Shown here one piece after another: positions 53,270 through 62,060 of a DNA stretch of 64,000 nt; positions within the stretch are counted from its first letter, which is position 1; every line of letters begins with the position of its first letter. The notes under the pieces were generated by a model. It made no database searches. It worked only from the letters and a program-made list of their open reading frames with translations, and was not told the origin of the DNA. Source of the stretch: VRUE01 sp963699225 (GTDB lineage: Bacteria; Actinomycetota; Thermoleophilia; Solirubrobacterales; 70-9); NCBI GenBank assembly GCA_963699225.1, contig OY969423.1, forward strand, positions 868,001 to 932,000. Reading direction: 5' to 3'. The position numbers and the translations under genes are program-made.

Positions 53270-53902
53270 ATGCGCAGGAGGATCTCGCTAGCCGTCGTCA
53301 TGGCCGCCGCAGTGTTGGCGGCGATCGCAGCCGGAGGGGCAAGCTCGGCCGCCGCCTCGGAATTCTGCGAAACCAACAGCGGATCATCTCCCTGCGCCGC
53401 CCCCTATGTCCCCACGACCATCCTCGAAATGAAACAGACCTCCGCTCAGGCGAACTTCAGTCCCAGCCCACCGGGGCCGGGCGTGTCAGCCTCATGCGCC
53501 CATTCCACCGCCGAAGTCGAATACGTCGCCCCAGCCCTACGGCTCGAAGCGAAGGTCCTCTCGTTCACCTTCTCCTCTTGCACGGGATGCTCCACTGTCA
53601 AAGCCGCCCATCTCCCCTGGGCAGCGGAAGCCGAAGCGAGGGGCAGCGGCAACGGCACTTTCAACATCTTCGACACAAAAGGGCTAATCGAGCTCGTTTT
53701 CAGCGGCTGCAACGAAGTCAAAACCAGCTGCACCTTCCACCAAGAACAGATCCTGAGCAGCTTCGGTGGTGGCGCACCGGCGGTCACCGAAATCTCATCT
53801 TCCCTGCCACTTCTCAGCGGTGGATCCGGCTGCGAGAAAACGATCAAATGGTCGCCGACCGCCTACGAATTCTCGTTCCCCAGCCCTCTCTACTTGCGCT
53901 GA
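53270..53902 (+). CDS. Secreted cysteine-containing protein, unknown function
   Basis: A 210-aa exported protein; signal peptide residues 1-29 (VVMAAAVLAAIAAGGASSAAA). The mature part has paired cysteines (FCETNSGSSPC, FSSCTGCSTV, FSGCNEVKTSC) and looks beta-rich. No family recognised. It ends 19 nt from the convergent DUF4242 gene. Confidence 0.65.
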   Translation: MRRRISLAVVMAAAVLAAIAAGGASSAAASEFCETNSGSSPCAAPYVPTTILEMKQTSAQANFSPSPPGPGVSASCAHSTAEVEYVAPALRLEAKVLSFTFSSCTGCSTVKAAHLPWAAEAEARGSGNGTFNIFDTKGLIELVFSGCNEVKTSCTFHQEQILSSFGGGAPAVTEISSSLPLLSGGSGCEKTIKWSPTAYEFSFPSPLYLR

Positions 53903-53921
53903 AGGAATCGCCTCGACCGGC

Positions 53922-54209
53922 TCAGCCGACCGCGTCGGCCCACTCGCTGAGGCGGCCCGCGAACTGAGGGGTCGCCGCGTCGACCTCGACGATCACATCG
54001 GCGGGGACATTCGCCTTTTTGGCGGCAGCCATGATCGCGTCGGGTGAGGGTGCCTCGTAGAGGCAGTAGGTGCGGCGCCGGTCGGCGCTGAGGAAAGAGA
54101 AGAGCCAGCGGACTCCCTCGCCGCCGTTGATCTCCTCGATCAACTCCACGTCGTCGTCGCTGAGATCCAGCTGATCGGCGAAGTTACGCTCGATCACGTA
54201 GAGGGCCAT
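53922..54209 (-). CDS. DUF4242-like small protein
   Basis: A 95-aa ferredoxin-like-fold protein: MALYVIERNFADQLDLSDDDV at the start, WLFSFLSADRRRTYCLYEAPSPDAIMAAAKKANVPADVIVEVD at the end, as in DUF4242 (SCO4226-like, a family with a nickel-binding member). The histidines that bind metal in that member are not obvious here. It lies just downstream of the LAL regulator, in the same orientation, and may be co-transcribed with it. Confidence 0.7.
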   Translation of the reverse strand: MALYVIERNFADQLDLSDDDVELIEEINGGEGVRWLFSFLSADRRRTYCLYEAPSPDAIMAAAKKANVPADVIVEVDAATPQFAGRLSEWADAVG

Positions 54210-54235
54210 GGGCTGATCGTAGCGGGGATTCCGGC

Positions 54236-57211
54236 CTACCGGGAAGCGAGCCCGTGCCGATGTGCGTAGGTGGTGGCCTCGGTACGGTTTGCCGACTCGG
54301 TCTTGCGCAGAATGCTGCGGATGTGGTTGGCGGCGGTGTGTTCGCTGATCGAGAGCCTGCCGCCGATCTCGCGGTTGCTAAGGCCCTCCGCAACCAGCAC
54401 CAGGATCTGCACCTCACGCGGCGAGAGGCTGTCGGGCAGGTCGACCGCGGGGGCACGGATCTCGAGGCCGCGGATCTTCATGAGCAGTCCCTCCATCCCG
54501 ATCTGCCCGGCCAAGGAGGTGGCCTCGCCGAGCAGCACCTCGGCCCGCTTGCGACTTCCGGCGCCACGCCCAAGTAGGAAGCGACCGTACTCGTACGCGG
54601 TGTGCGCCAGCCAGGTCGACGCGCCCATCCGCCGGTTCAGGTCCATCGCCCGCTCGAAGTGCTTCTCTGCGCGGCCCGGCTCCTTCAGCGTGGCGGCGAG
54701 CATGCCCAAGTAGCGATCGGCCGCCCCGTAGCAGGCCACCAGGTGGCCGATCATCACGTTGGTGCCCGCCAGCGGCTCCAGCTCCGGGTAGACGATTGCC
54801 GCCATCGTCTCGTCGTCGAGCACCGCACAGGCGTCGGCCAGGTAGACGAGCGCCGCCGTCCACAGCGAGGTCCGGAACCCGTCGATGCCCTGGGCGGCGA
54901 TGGCAGCCAGTTCTCGCCTTGCCTCCCGCTCCATTCCCAGCTCGGCCAGGACGGCGACGAGCCCGGGGCGCCACGGCCCCTCACGGTCGACGGTTCCGGC
55001 GAGGATCCTCATCGCCGGAGCCAACTCGGCCAGTCGCCCCTGCTCGCGGCGAAGGCCAAACATCTGAATTCCATGGGTGCCGGATGCCTCGCGTCCGATC
55101 AGCAGCTGGCCCCACTCGCGCGAGCGCTCCGCCATCGCTTCGCTTTCCTCGAGGTTCCCCCGGCAGAGGGCAATCGCCGAGCCGTAGTGCTCGGCCACGT
55201 GGTTCATGAACGGCTGCGCCGTCCGCTCGGCCATCTCTCGCTGCGCGGCGACCTCGTCCCAGGCGGAATCGAGGTCGCAGAGGGCGACGAACGTCGGCAC
55301 CCGCCAGGCCATCGCCTCGGTCTGGGTCTCGGCGTCTTCCATCTCCTCGGCGAGGTCCCGCGCCTCGGTCAGCATCGCCAGGATCTCCTCGAGCGGGGTT
55401 GTCCCCCGTGCCCAGTAGGAGCGAACCAGCACCCACGCCAGCGCCCTGCGGTCGCCATGCTCCCTTGCCAGCGCGACCGCGTTGCTGCGCACAAGCGCGC
55501 CCCGTTCCGGCTCGCCCACGAAGCTGAGCCCGCGGGCGAGCCCCGAAAGCAGGCCGATCCGCAACTCGTCATTCCCCTCGCCGACCACGGTCAACGCCTC
55601 CTCGAGCAATTCGTACGAGACTTGGCTCGCGATTCCGGGCCGCCAGCAAGCCTCCTCGTAGCCGATCGCCGCCCGAGCCAGCAGTTCGGCGCTGTCGAGC
55701 CGGCGGGCGATCTCCGCCGCCGCCACGAAGGCCTCTTGCGCATCAGTCGCCTTGCCCGCCCGATGGCTGGCCGAGCCGAGCTCGAGCAGGACGCCGGCCC
55801 GCTCGGCCTCGTCCTCGATCCCGATCCCGATCGCGGTTCGCAGCCGCATCTCGGCGTCGTCGAAGGCGAGCCCGGCGCTCGCCGCGCTCGCCGCGCGAAG
55901 GTTGTAGTCGACGGCCCGCTCGGCCCCACCAAACGGCGCCGCTGCGCCGAAGTGATGGGCGAGGTCGGCGAGCCCGCGGTCGGAGGCGCCGCCGGCGCGC
56001 TCGAGCTCCTCACCGACGCGGAGGTGCAGCTCTGCCCGCCGCAGCCGCGAGAGCCGATCGTAGAGCGCCCTCCGCACGATCTCGTGGGTAAAGCGACAGG
56101 CGAGCCGCTGCGAGCGCAGCTCCTCGATCATGCCGCTGCCCACCGCCTCCTCGAGAGCAACGAGCAGGTCGGCCTCGCTGATGCCGGCGGCGCGACGGAT
56201 CGGCTCGAGCTCGAACTCGGGCCCGGCGACGGCGGCCAGCTCGAGTAGATCCGTGGTCGTCGGGGCGAGGCGGGAGAGCCGCTGGCCGACCACCTCGTGG
56301 ACGCTTTCGGGCGTTCCGAGCTCGCTCAACGGCCGGGTCACCCTTACCTCCCCCCCGCCGACCTCGACGGTCCCGGTCTCAACCAGGGCGCGCCAGAGCT
56401 CGCAGACGAGAAAGGCGTTGCCGTCGGTGAGGTCGTGGATCGTGTCTGCGAGCTCGCCCAGTTCGGCGCCGGAATCACTGCCGGCGGCGCGACTGACCAG
56501 GTCGGAAACCTCCGCCCCGGAGAGGCCCGAGAGCCGCATCCGCACGACGTCCTCGGAGCGGCGCAGGTCGGCGAGCGTCTCCGCCAGACCCGCGGGCACG
56601 TCGGCCTCGGTGTCGCGAAAGGTCACAAGCAGCAGCAAGCGGCCGCTGCCGGTGGAGCGCGCCAGGTGCCGCAGCATCAGCAGCGTCGGGGCATCGGCCC
56701 AGTGCCCGTCCTCGAGCACCACCAGCACCGGCCGGTCGCGACTCACGTTCTCGAGCAGGTCCGCCACCGCGGTGTGGAGGCGGTGGCGCTCGGTGTCGGG
56801 GTCGGCCTCGACCGGCTCGGGCAGCTCACCGACACGGGAGGGCAGATCGGGCAGCAGACGCGTCAGCTCGCCGCCCCCGGTCCCGAGAGCGGCGCCCAAC
56901 TCGGATGGGTCTGTCACTCGCACGAGCTGATCGAGGGCCTCGACGAAGGGTCGGTAGGGAGTCTGAACTGCCGCGTCGCAGGCCCCACAGAGGACCAGCA
57001 CGCCTTCGGCGGCGGCCTCGGCGGCGAACTCACGCGTCAGCCGGCTCTTGCCGGCACCGGGCTCGCCCGCGAGCAGCGCCACGCGACGCCCCTCGCCCGC
57101 GGCACGCGGCATCAGGGTCCGCAGCTTCTCCAGCTCGGCCACGCGCCCGACGAAGGGGGAGATCGAGGTTTGCCGGAGCGAGCCCGGAAGCTCCGGGATT
57201 TCCGCGTCCAT
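54236..57211 (-). CDS. Large LuxR-family (LAL) ATP-dependent transcriptional regulator
   Basis: A 991-aa regulator of the MalT/LAL type. An AAA-like ATPase domain at the N-terminus has Walker A GEPGAGKSR (about 49-57) and Walker B-like VLVVLEDGHWADAP; a long helical TPR-like middle (about 400-900) follows; the last 65 residues are a LuxR helix-turn-helix (LSPREVQILVLVAEGLSNREIGGRL, SISEHTAANHIRSIL). ATG at 57211 is preferred; an in-frame ATG lies 48 nt upstream. It is divergent from two FAD enzymes, and an inverted repeat lies in the shared region. Confidence 0.9.
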   Translation of the reverse strand: MDAEIPELPGSLRQTSISPFVGRVAELEKLRTLMPRAAGEGRRVALLAGEPGAGKSRLTREFAAEAAAEGVLVLCGACDAAVQTPYRPFVEALDQLVRVTDPSELGAALGTGGGELTRLLPDLPSRVGELPEPVEADPDTERHRLHTAVADLLENVSRDRPVLVVLEDGHWADAPTLLMLRHLARSTGSGRLLLLVTFRDTEADVPAGLAETLADLRRSEDVVRMRLSGLSGAEVSDLVSRAAGSDSGAELGELADTIHDLTDGNAFLVCELWRALVETGTVEVGGGEVRVTRPLSELGTPESVHEVVGQRLSRLAPTTTDLLELAAVAGPEFELEPIRRAAGISEADLLVALEEAVGSGMIEELRSQRLACRFTHEIVRRALYDRLSRLRRAELHLRVGEELERAGGASDRGLADLAHHFGAAAPFGGAERAVDYNLRAASAASAGLAFDDAEMRLRTAIGIGIEDEAERAGVLLELGSASHRAGKATDAQEAFVAAAEIARRLDSAELLARAAIGYEEACWRPGIASQVSYELLEEALTVVGEGNDELRIGLLSGLARGLSFVGEPERGALVRSNAVALAREHGDRRALAWVLVRSYWARGTTPLEEILAMLTEARDLAEEMEDAETQTEAMAWRVPTFVALCDLDSAWDEVAAQREMAERTAQPFMNHVAEHYGSAIALCRGNLEESEAMAERSREWGQLLIGREASGTHGIQMFGLRREQGRLAELAPAMRILAGTVDREGPWRPGLVAVLAELGMEREARRELAAIAAQGIDGFRTSLWTAALVYLADACAVLDDETMAAIVYPELEPLAGTNVMIGHLVACYGAADRYLGMLAATLKEPGRAEKHFERAMDLNRRMGASTWLAHTAYEYGRFLLGRGAGSRKRAEVLLGEATSLAGQIGMEGLLMKIRGLEIRAPAVDLPDSLSPREVQILVLVAEGLSNREIGGRLSISEHTAANHIRSILRKTESANRTEATTYAHRHGLASR

Positions 57212-57220
57212 GCGAAAAAG

Positions 57221-57238
57221 ATAGTCAGACTTGACTAT
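57221..57238. promoter_or_regulatory. Inverted repeat in the promoter region of the LAL regulator
   Basis: ATAGTCA (57221-57227) and TGACTAT (57232-57238) are perfect inverted repeats separated by GACT. They lie 10 nt upstream of the regulator start and about 120 nt upstream of the divergent oxidase. The form is that of an operator for a dimeric regulator, possibly the LAL protein itself. Confidence 0.45.
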
Positions 57239-57357
57239 TCCGCCTGAAAACGGCCGCATCCGGGCTGTTCGAAGTGGGTCAGATCAGGTCATGACAGGCG
57301 AATTCCACCGCCCTACGCTCGCCGGGAGAGATTGAGACAACCCGCAAGGAGGCACCG

Positions 57358-58734
57358 ATGAGCAGCACCGCGCCCAGTGAGATAGCCGGCTTCAAGGGAA
57401 GGCTGACCCGCCCAGAGGATCCCGGCTACGAGGACACCCGCAGCGTCTACAACGCGATGATCGACCGGCGTCCCGCTCTGATTGCCACCTGCACCGATGC
57501 CGATGACGTGGCGAAGGTCGTCACCTTCGCCGGCGCCAACGACCTGCCGCTGGCGGTCCGCGGCGGCGCCCACAACGGCGCCGGGCTTGGGACCGTCGAT
57601 GACGGCCTCGTCCTCGACCTTTCGGGACTGAAGAGCATCGAGGTCGACCCCGAGGCCCGGACGGTCCGGGTCGGCGGCGGCTGCCTGTGGGGCGAAGTCG
57701 ATGCGGCGACCAACGAGCACGGGCTGGCGACGCCGAGCGGGATCATCTCGACCACCGGCGTCGGCGGCCTCACGCTGGGCGGCGGCATCGGCCACCTGAC
57801 CCGCAAATGCGGGCTCAGCATCGACAACCTGCTCGAGGCCGACGTCATCCTCGCCAGCGGCGAGCAGGTGCGGGCAGCCGAGGACGAGAATCCCGACCTC
57901 TTCTGGGCGATCCGCGGCGGCGGCGGCAACTTCGGCGTCGTCACCTCCTTCGTCTTCCGGTTGCACGAGGTCGGCACGATCGTCGGCGGTCCGACCTTCT
58001 GGGCGGTCGAGGACGGCGCCGAGGTATTGACGGCCTACCGCGACTTCATCCCCAACGCCCCCAGGGAGCTGAACGGGTTCTTCGCCTTCGCCTCCGTTCC
58101 CCCGGCGCCGCCGTTCCCCGGCGAGCTGCACCTGCGCAAGGTCAGCGGCGTCGTCTGGTGCTACTCAGGCGACCCGGCAGACGCCGCCGAGGCGATGGCG
58201 CCGCTGCTGCAGGCGACTCCGGAGCCGTTGCTGCACGGGCCACAGGAGATGCCGCTGCCCGCGCTGCAGAGTGCCTTCGACCCGGTCTACCCGGCCGGGG
58301 ACCAGTGGTACTGGCGGGCCGACTTCGTCAAGGAGATCCCCGACGAGGCCGTCGCGGTCCATGCCAAGTTCGGAGCCGAGATGCCAACCTGGAAGTCGAC
58401 CATGCACCTGTACCCGATCGACGGGGCCGCCCACGACGTTGGGCCGACCGATACCCCGTGGGCCTACCGTGACGCCAACTGGGGCTCCGTCTTCGCCGGC
58501 GTCGACCCCGACCCCGCCAACGCGGACAGCATCCGCAGCTGGTGCGTCGATTACTTCGAGGCGCTGCACCCCTACTCGGCGGGCGGCGCCTACGTGAACA
58601 TGATGATGGACGAGGGCCAAGAGCGAGTGCGGGCGAGCTACGGCGACAACTACGACCGCCTCGCCCAGGTCAAGGCCAAATACGACCCCGAGAACCTCTT
58701 CCGGGTCAACCAGAACATCCAGCCAAATGCCTGA
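57358..58734 (+). CDS. FAD-linked oxidase of the berberine-bridge-enzyme type
   Basis: A 458-aa flavoprotein with a PCMH/FAD_binding_4 domain (LPLAVRGGAHNGAGLG with the usual FAD-linking histidine, GGGCLWGEVD, GVGGLTLGGGIGHLTRKCGLSIDNLL) and a C-terminal BBE domain (YVNMMMDEGQERVRASYGDNYDRLAQVKAKYDPENLFRVNQNI). Such enzymes oxidise sugars, alkaloids or other alcohols; the substrate is unknown. CAAGGAGG gives it a strong ribosome-binding site. It overlaps the next gene by 8 nt. Confidence 0.9.
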   Translation: MSSTAPSEIAGFKGRLTRPEDPGYEDTRSVYNAMIDRRPALIATCTDADDVAKVVTFAGANDLPLAVRGGAHNGAGLGTVDDGLVLDLSGLKSIEVDPEARTVRVGGGCLWGEVDAATNEHGLATPSGIISTTGVGGLTLGGGIGHLTRKCGLSIDNLLEADVILASGEQVRAAEDENPDLFWAIRGGGGNFGVVTSFVFRLHEVGTIVGGPTFWAVEDGAEVLTAYRDFIPNAPRELNGFFAFASVPPAPPFPGELHLRKVSGVVWCYSGDPADAAEAMAPLLQATPEPLLHGPQEMPLPALQSAFDPVYPAGDQWYWRADFVKEIPDEAVAVHAKFGAEMPTWKSTMHLYPIDGAAHDVGPTDTPWAYRDANWGSVFAGVDPDPANADSIRSWCVDYFEALHPYSAGGAYVNMMMDEGQERVRASYGDNYDRLAQVKAKYDPENLFRVNQNIQPNA

Positions 58735-59944
58735 TCGCGAATACGATGTTGTAGTCGTCGGAGGGAGCCTGGCCGGGTGCTCCGCGGCTCGCCTGCTCGC
58801 GCTGCGGGGCGCTCGCGTCGCCGTAGTGGAGAAGCGCCCCGAGCTCGACGCCTACAAGGTCATCTGCACCCACAACATCCAGGCCGGTGCGATGCCGGCG
58901 ATCGAGCGTCTTGGGATCGGGCCGGCGATCCGTGAAGCCGGCGCCGTTCGCGCCCAGACCGACATCTGGACGCGCTATGGGTGGATACGCCCGCCGGATC
59001 GGGGCCTGCACAGCGTGAACCTGCGGCGCTCGGTCCTTGACCCGATCGTGCGCCGGCAGGCGATCGAGACCCCGGGCGTGGACTACCTGCCCGGCCTCAC
59101 GGCGGTGGGGCTCGATGGCGGTGAGCAGGTCGAAGGCGTCCGCGTTTCGGGGCGTGGGGAGAAAGAGAGAACGCTGACGGCGAGGCTCGTGGTTGCCGCC
59201 GACGGACGCGATTCGCAGGTGGCGCGGATGGCGGGGGTCGCGGGGCGCGTTCGAGCACACGGGCGCTTCTGTTACTTCTCCTACTTCAGGGACGTCCCAC
59301 TGCGCGATCCCCACCGGGGGATGGTCTGGTTCGGCGACCCCGACATGGCGTATGTCCACCCAAACGAGGAGGGCGTCTCGATGGTCGCGGTAGTGGCGGC
59401 CAAGCGACGACTGAACGAGTTCCGCGGCGATCCTGAGCCGGCGGTTCGCGCGCACTTTCGGAATCTGGCGGATGCTCCGAGCCTGGACGGCGCGCGCCCG
59501 GTCGCGAAGTGGTTCGGAAAGCTCGAGATGCCGAGCACGATCCGCCCTGCCTCGGCGCAGGGGATGGCGTTCGTCGGCGATGCCGCCCAGGCGTCCGATC
59601 CGATTTTCGGCGTCGGCTGCGGCTGGGCGTTCCAGTCGGCGGACTGGCTGGCTGAGGAAGTCGGCCCGGCTCTACACGGATCGGATCGGGAGCTAAATCG
59701 AGCCCTGGGAGCCTACGCGCGGCGCCACCGCCGCGAGCTCGGTGCCCATCATTGGCTCATCTCCGACTACTCGAGTGGGCGACGCTTCTCGCCACTCGAC
59801 AAGCTCGTCTACTCGACCGCGGCGCGCGATGCCGAGCTGGCCGGGCGGGTCGAGGACTTCGGCACCCGCTCGATTGGCGGTATCGCCGGCACCCGGCGGA
59901 TGATCACCCGGGCCACCCAGGTACGGCTCGGGTTGGCCGGCTGA
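58727..59944 (+). CDS. FAD-dependent oxidoreductase (PHBH/geranylgeranyl-reductase type)
   Basis: A 405-aa flavoprotein. The N-terminal Rossmann motif VVVVGGSLAGCSAARLLA, the ARLVVAADGRDSQVAR 'DG' motif and the MAFVGDAAQASDPIFGVGCGWAFQSA 'GD' motif match the aromatic hydroxylase/geranylgeranyl reductase family. The substrate is unknown. Its 8-nt overlap with the berberine-bridge-type oxidase suggests both act on the same compound. Confidence 0.88.
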   Translation: MPDREYDVVVVGGSLAGCSAARLLALRGARVAVVEKRPELDAYKVICTHNIQAGAMPAIERLGIGPAIREAGAVRAQTDIWTRYGWIRPPDRGLHSVNLRRSVLDPIVRRQAIETPGVDYLPGLTAVGLDGGEQVEGVRVSGRGEKERTLTARLVVAADGRDSQVARMAGVAGRVRAHGRFCYFSYFRDVPLRDPHRGMVWFGDPDMAYVHPNEEGVSMVAVVAAKRRLNEFRGDPEPAVRAHFRNLADAPSLDGARPVAKWFGKLEMPSTIRPASAQGMAFVGDAAQASDPIFGVGCGWAFQSADWLAEEVGPALHGSDRELNRALGAYARRHRRELGAHHWLISDYSSGRRFSPLDKLVYSTAARDAELAGRVEDFGTRSIGGIAGTRRMITRATQVRLGLAG

Positions 59945-59966
59945 GCACGGAGTACAGTCGATTCCG

Positions 59967-60773
59967 ATGCCGCTTTTCATGGATCGCCACGACCTGCCGG
60001 ATGCGACGGCTGCCGATATCGCAAGCGCTCACCTGCGCGATCTCGAGGTGCAAGAGCGCTTCGGCGTGCGCTTCATCACCTACTGGTTCGAAGAGGAGGC
60101 CGGCAGCGCATTTTGCCTCGTCGAGAGTCCCGATAAGGAGTCCGTCGAGTTAGCCCACAGCGCCTCGCACGGAATGCTTCCACTGAACGTGGTCGAGGTC
60201 GACGAGGCGAGCATTCGAGGCTTCTTTGGACGGCTCAATACTCACCCCCCGGGCGAGCCCTATGTAGAGAGCGCCTTTCGAGCGGTCCTCTTCACCGACA
60301 TGGTCGACTCCACTCGTCTCACCCAACAATTGGGCGATCGCGAGGCCATGCAGCTAGTTCACCAACACGACTCGATAGTGCGCTCTGGCTTGGCGCAGTT
60401 CGGCGGCAGCGAAGTCAAGCACACCGGAGACGGGATCATGGCGGTGTTCGACGCGGCTTCCCGAGCGGTCGGTGCGGGGGTGCAAATCCAGCGGGCGCTT
60501 GAAGAGCTCAATGCCGATGGACAGTCGGGACTGCGGGTGCGCATCGGGGTGGCCGCGGGAGAGCCGGTGACTGAGCAAGACGATCTCTTCGGAGCAACTG
60601 TGCAGCAGGCCGCACGACTGTGTGCATGCGCTGAGCCAGATTGCATCGTCGTCTCATCCGGCGTGCACGACCTCTGCCGTGGAAAGGGAATCCGGTTCTC
60701 CGACGCGGGGCCCCTCGCCGCGAAGGGCTTCGACGAGCCAATCGGGCACTTTGAGGTCGACTGGCGCGATTGA
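59967..60773 (+). CDS. DUF4242 domain fused to a class III adenylate/guanylate cyclase
   Basis: A 268-aa fusion. Residues 1-80 match DUF4242 including possible metal-binding residues (MDRHDLPDATAADIASAHLRDLEVQERFGVRFITYWFEEEAG, AHSASHGMLP). Residues about 104-262 are a class III nucleotide cyclase catalytic domain (RAVLFTDMVDSTRLTQQLGDREA with the metal-binding Asp, HTGDGIMAVFD, RIGVAAGEP). The product cAMP or cGMP cannot be told apart here. The arrangement suggests that binding of a metal or small ligand by the DUF4242 part controls the cyclase. Confidence 0.85.
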   Translation: MPLFMDRHDLPDATAADIASAHLRDLEVQERFGVRFITYWFEEEAGSAFCLVESPDKESVELAHSASHGMLPLNVVEVDEASIRGFFGRLNTHPPGEPYVESAFRAVLFTDMVDSTRLTQQLGDREAMQLVHQHDSIVRSGLAQFGGSEVKHTGDGIMAVFDAASRAVGAGVQIQRALEELNADGQSGLRVRIGVAAGEPVTEQDDLFGATVQQAARLCACAEPDCIVVSSGVHDLCRGKGIRFSDAGPLAAKGFDEPIGHFEVDWRD

Positions 60774-60848
60774 CCTCACGAACGCACGAGCGGCAGCGTT
60801 GCCCCTTTGCGCGAGAAGACAGCGGACGAGTTCGGCTTGCTAGAGCCA

Positions 60849-60880
60849 TACCGCTACGGGGATTCGAACCCCGGTTTCCG
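60849..60880 (-). other. 3' fragment of a tRNA gene (T arm and acceptor strand)
   Basis: On the minus strand CGGGG-TTCGAAT-CCCCG (60857-60873) is a T arm and loop, followed by a 7-nt TAGCGGT acceptor strand and discriminator A, with no encoded CCA. No matching 5' acceptor (ACCGCTA), D arm or anticodon arm is found beside it. tRNA 3' ends are typical integration sites, and a broken gene follows directly. Confidence 0.6.
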
Positions 60881-60907
60881 GACTGAGAATAGGAAGTTTC
60901 CGAACTA

Positions 60908-61330
60908 GTACATCGGCAACCGCTCGAGAGAGAAGCGCGGCGTCAGGATCGAGACCTCCGGCGAGACGACGCTCGGGATCGGCTCGCGCGCGCTCCTGCT
61001 GCAGTTGAGCACGGACCTCGTGCACAACGCGATCGTCCACAACCTGCCTGACCACGGCTCGTGTGGGTCTCGACCAGTGCTCGCACCGATGTCGTAGAGC
61101 TCGTGGTCGAGAACACCGGCGAGACGCTTGCGCCCGAGATGGTCTCCACGCTCGCCGAGCCATTTCTTCGCGGTGACGAACGCGTCCGGACCGACCACGC
61201 GGGCGTCGGCCTCGGCCTCGCGATCGCCAAGAGCATCGCCCATGCACACGAGGGGACTCTCACCCTTGCCCCGCGGGAGGCCGCCAGGCTCCGCGTTACG
61301 GTGCGACTACCCGCCTCGCCGCCTCGATAG
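60908..61330 (+). pseudogene. Histidine kinase remnant (5' truncated and frameshifted)
   Basis: Two frames read as one HATPase domain. The first (60908 to about 61055) gives a TSGETTLGIGSRALLLQL stretch and DLVHNAIVHNLPDHG, the N box. After a shift in frame near 61055-61065 the second gives VWVSTSARTDVVELVVENTGE and GVGLGLAIAKSIAHAHEGTL, the D and G boxes, ending at 61330. The H box and sensor region are missing. It resembles membrane sensor kinases with a HAMP domain and is no longer functional. Confidence 0.75.
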
Positions 61331-61648
61331 CAAGCTCCCTTGCGGCTCCGGCAAGCGCCGCACCGCTGGCGTCCCCGCCCTCTGCTGCCGCCGAACCGGG
61401 TTCGAAGTCGCCACCCGGCAAGCCATCCAAGTAGCGCCTGACGGCAGCGCCGCGGCCGCGTCCTGGCTCTGTACTCAATCCAAGAATTTCCACGGTGGTG
61501 GGTGCAGGTGGTTTGGCCCTCGCCAAATGGGTAGGAAAGTCAATCGGGTTGAGAGTTGACGGTTGCGTTGCACGGCTCTTTCTTTGAGCTCAAGGGCTAC
61601 GCAGGCCGGTTGCGGTTGCCGGGTGTGCCCCAATGAGAGGAGACGTAG
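61331..61648. other. Gap with no gene recognised
   Basis: About 318 nt between the kinase remnant and the next gene. No conserved frame was found; a minus-strand frame at 61296-61526 has no recognisable motif and overlaps the remnant. AGGAG lies just before the start at 61649. Confidence 0.5.
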
Positions 61649-62029
61649 ATGTCCACCGTTCTAATCGTTGTCATCGTTGTTGTCGTCCTGGTTTTGGCCG
61701 CTGCCGCGGTCGCGATCGCCCGGCGCGCGAAAGAGCGGCGCCGAATCGAACGGGAGCGGTTGACCGAACAGGCCGAGTCCCACCGCGACGAGGCGCAGAC
61801 CCGGGCCGCCAAGGCGACCAGCCTCTCCGAGGAGGAGCAGGCCAAGCGGGCCGAGGCCGCAAAAGCGGCCGAGGTGGCCGAGGCAGCCGAGCGCATCGCC
61901 GAGGAGCACCGCGACCGCGCCGACCATTTGGCCGAGGAGTCGGAGGGGGTCGCCGCGCGCAGTGAGCGCGAGCGCGAGCGCGCCCGCCGCCACGGCCAGA
62001 AAGCAGAAGAGATCGAGGAGAACCTATGA
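61649..62029 (+). CDS. Small membrane protein with long charged coiled coil
   Basis: A 126-aa protein with one N-terminal membrane helix (residues 4-24, VLIVVIVVVVLVLAAAAVAI) and an Ala/Glu/Arg-rich region predicted to be a continuous coiled coil (about 27-125). GAGAGGAG precedes the ATG. The domain plan is common for stress or envelope-associated proteins in this group; function unknown. The next gene starts 31 nt downstream. Confidence 0.75.
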   Translation: MSTVLIVVIVVVVLVLAAAAVAIARRAKERRRIERERLTEQAESHRDEAQTRAAKATSLSEEEQAKRAEAAKAAEVAEAAERIAEEHRDRADHLAEESEGVAARSERERERARRHGQKAEEIEENL

Positions 62030-62060
62030 GCTGCGATCACCCCAGCCAAAGGGCCGACCG

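Noticed and set aside
60849..60930. Complete tRNA gene
   Set aside because: The T arm and acceptor strand are clear, but no D arm, anticodon arm or matching 5' acceptor strand follows.
61296..61526. Minus-strand frame of 76 codons beside the kinase remnant
   Set aside because: No motif, no ribosome-binding site, and it overlaps the remnant; support is too weak.
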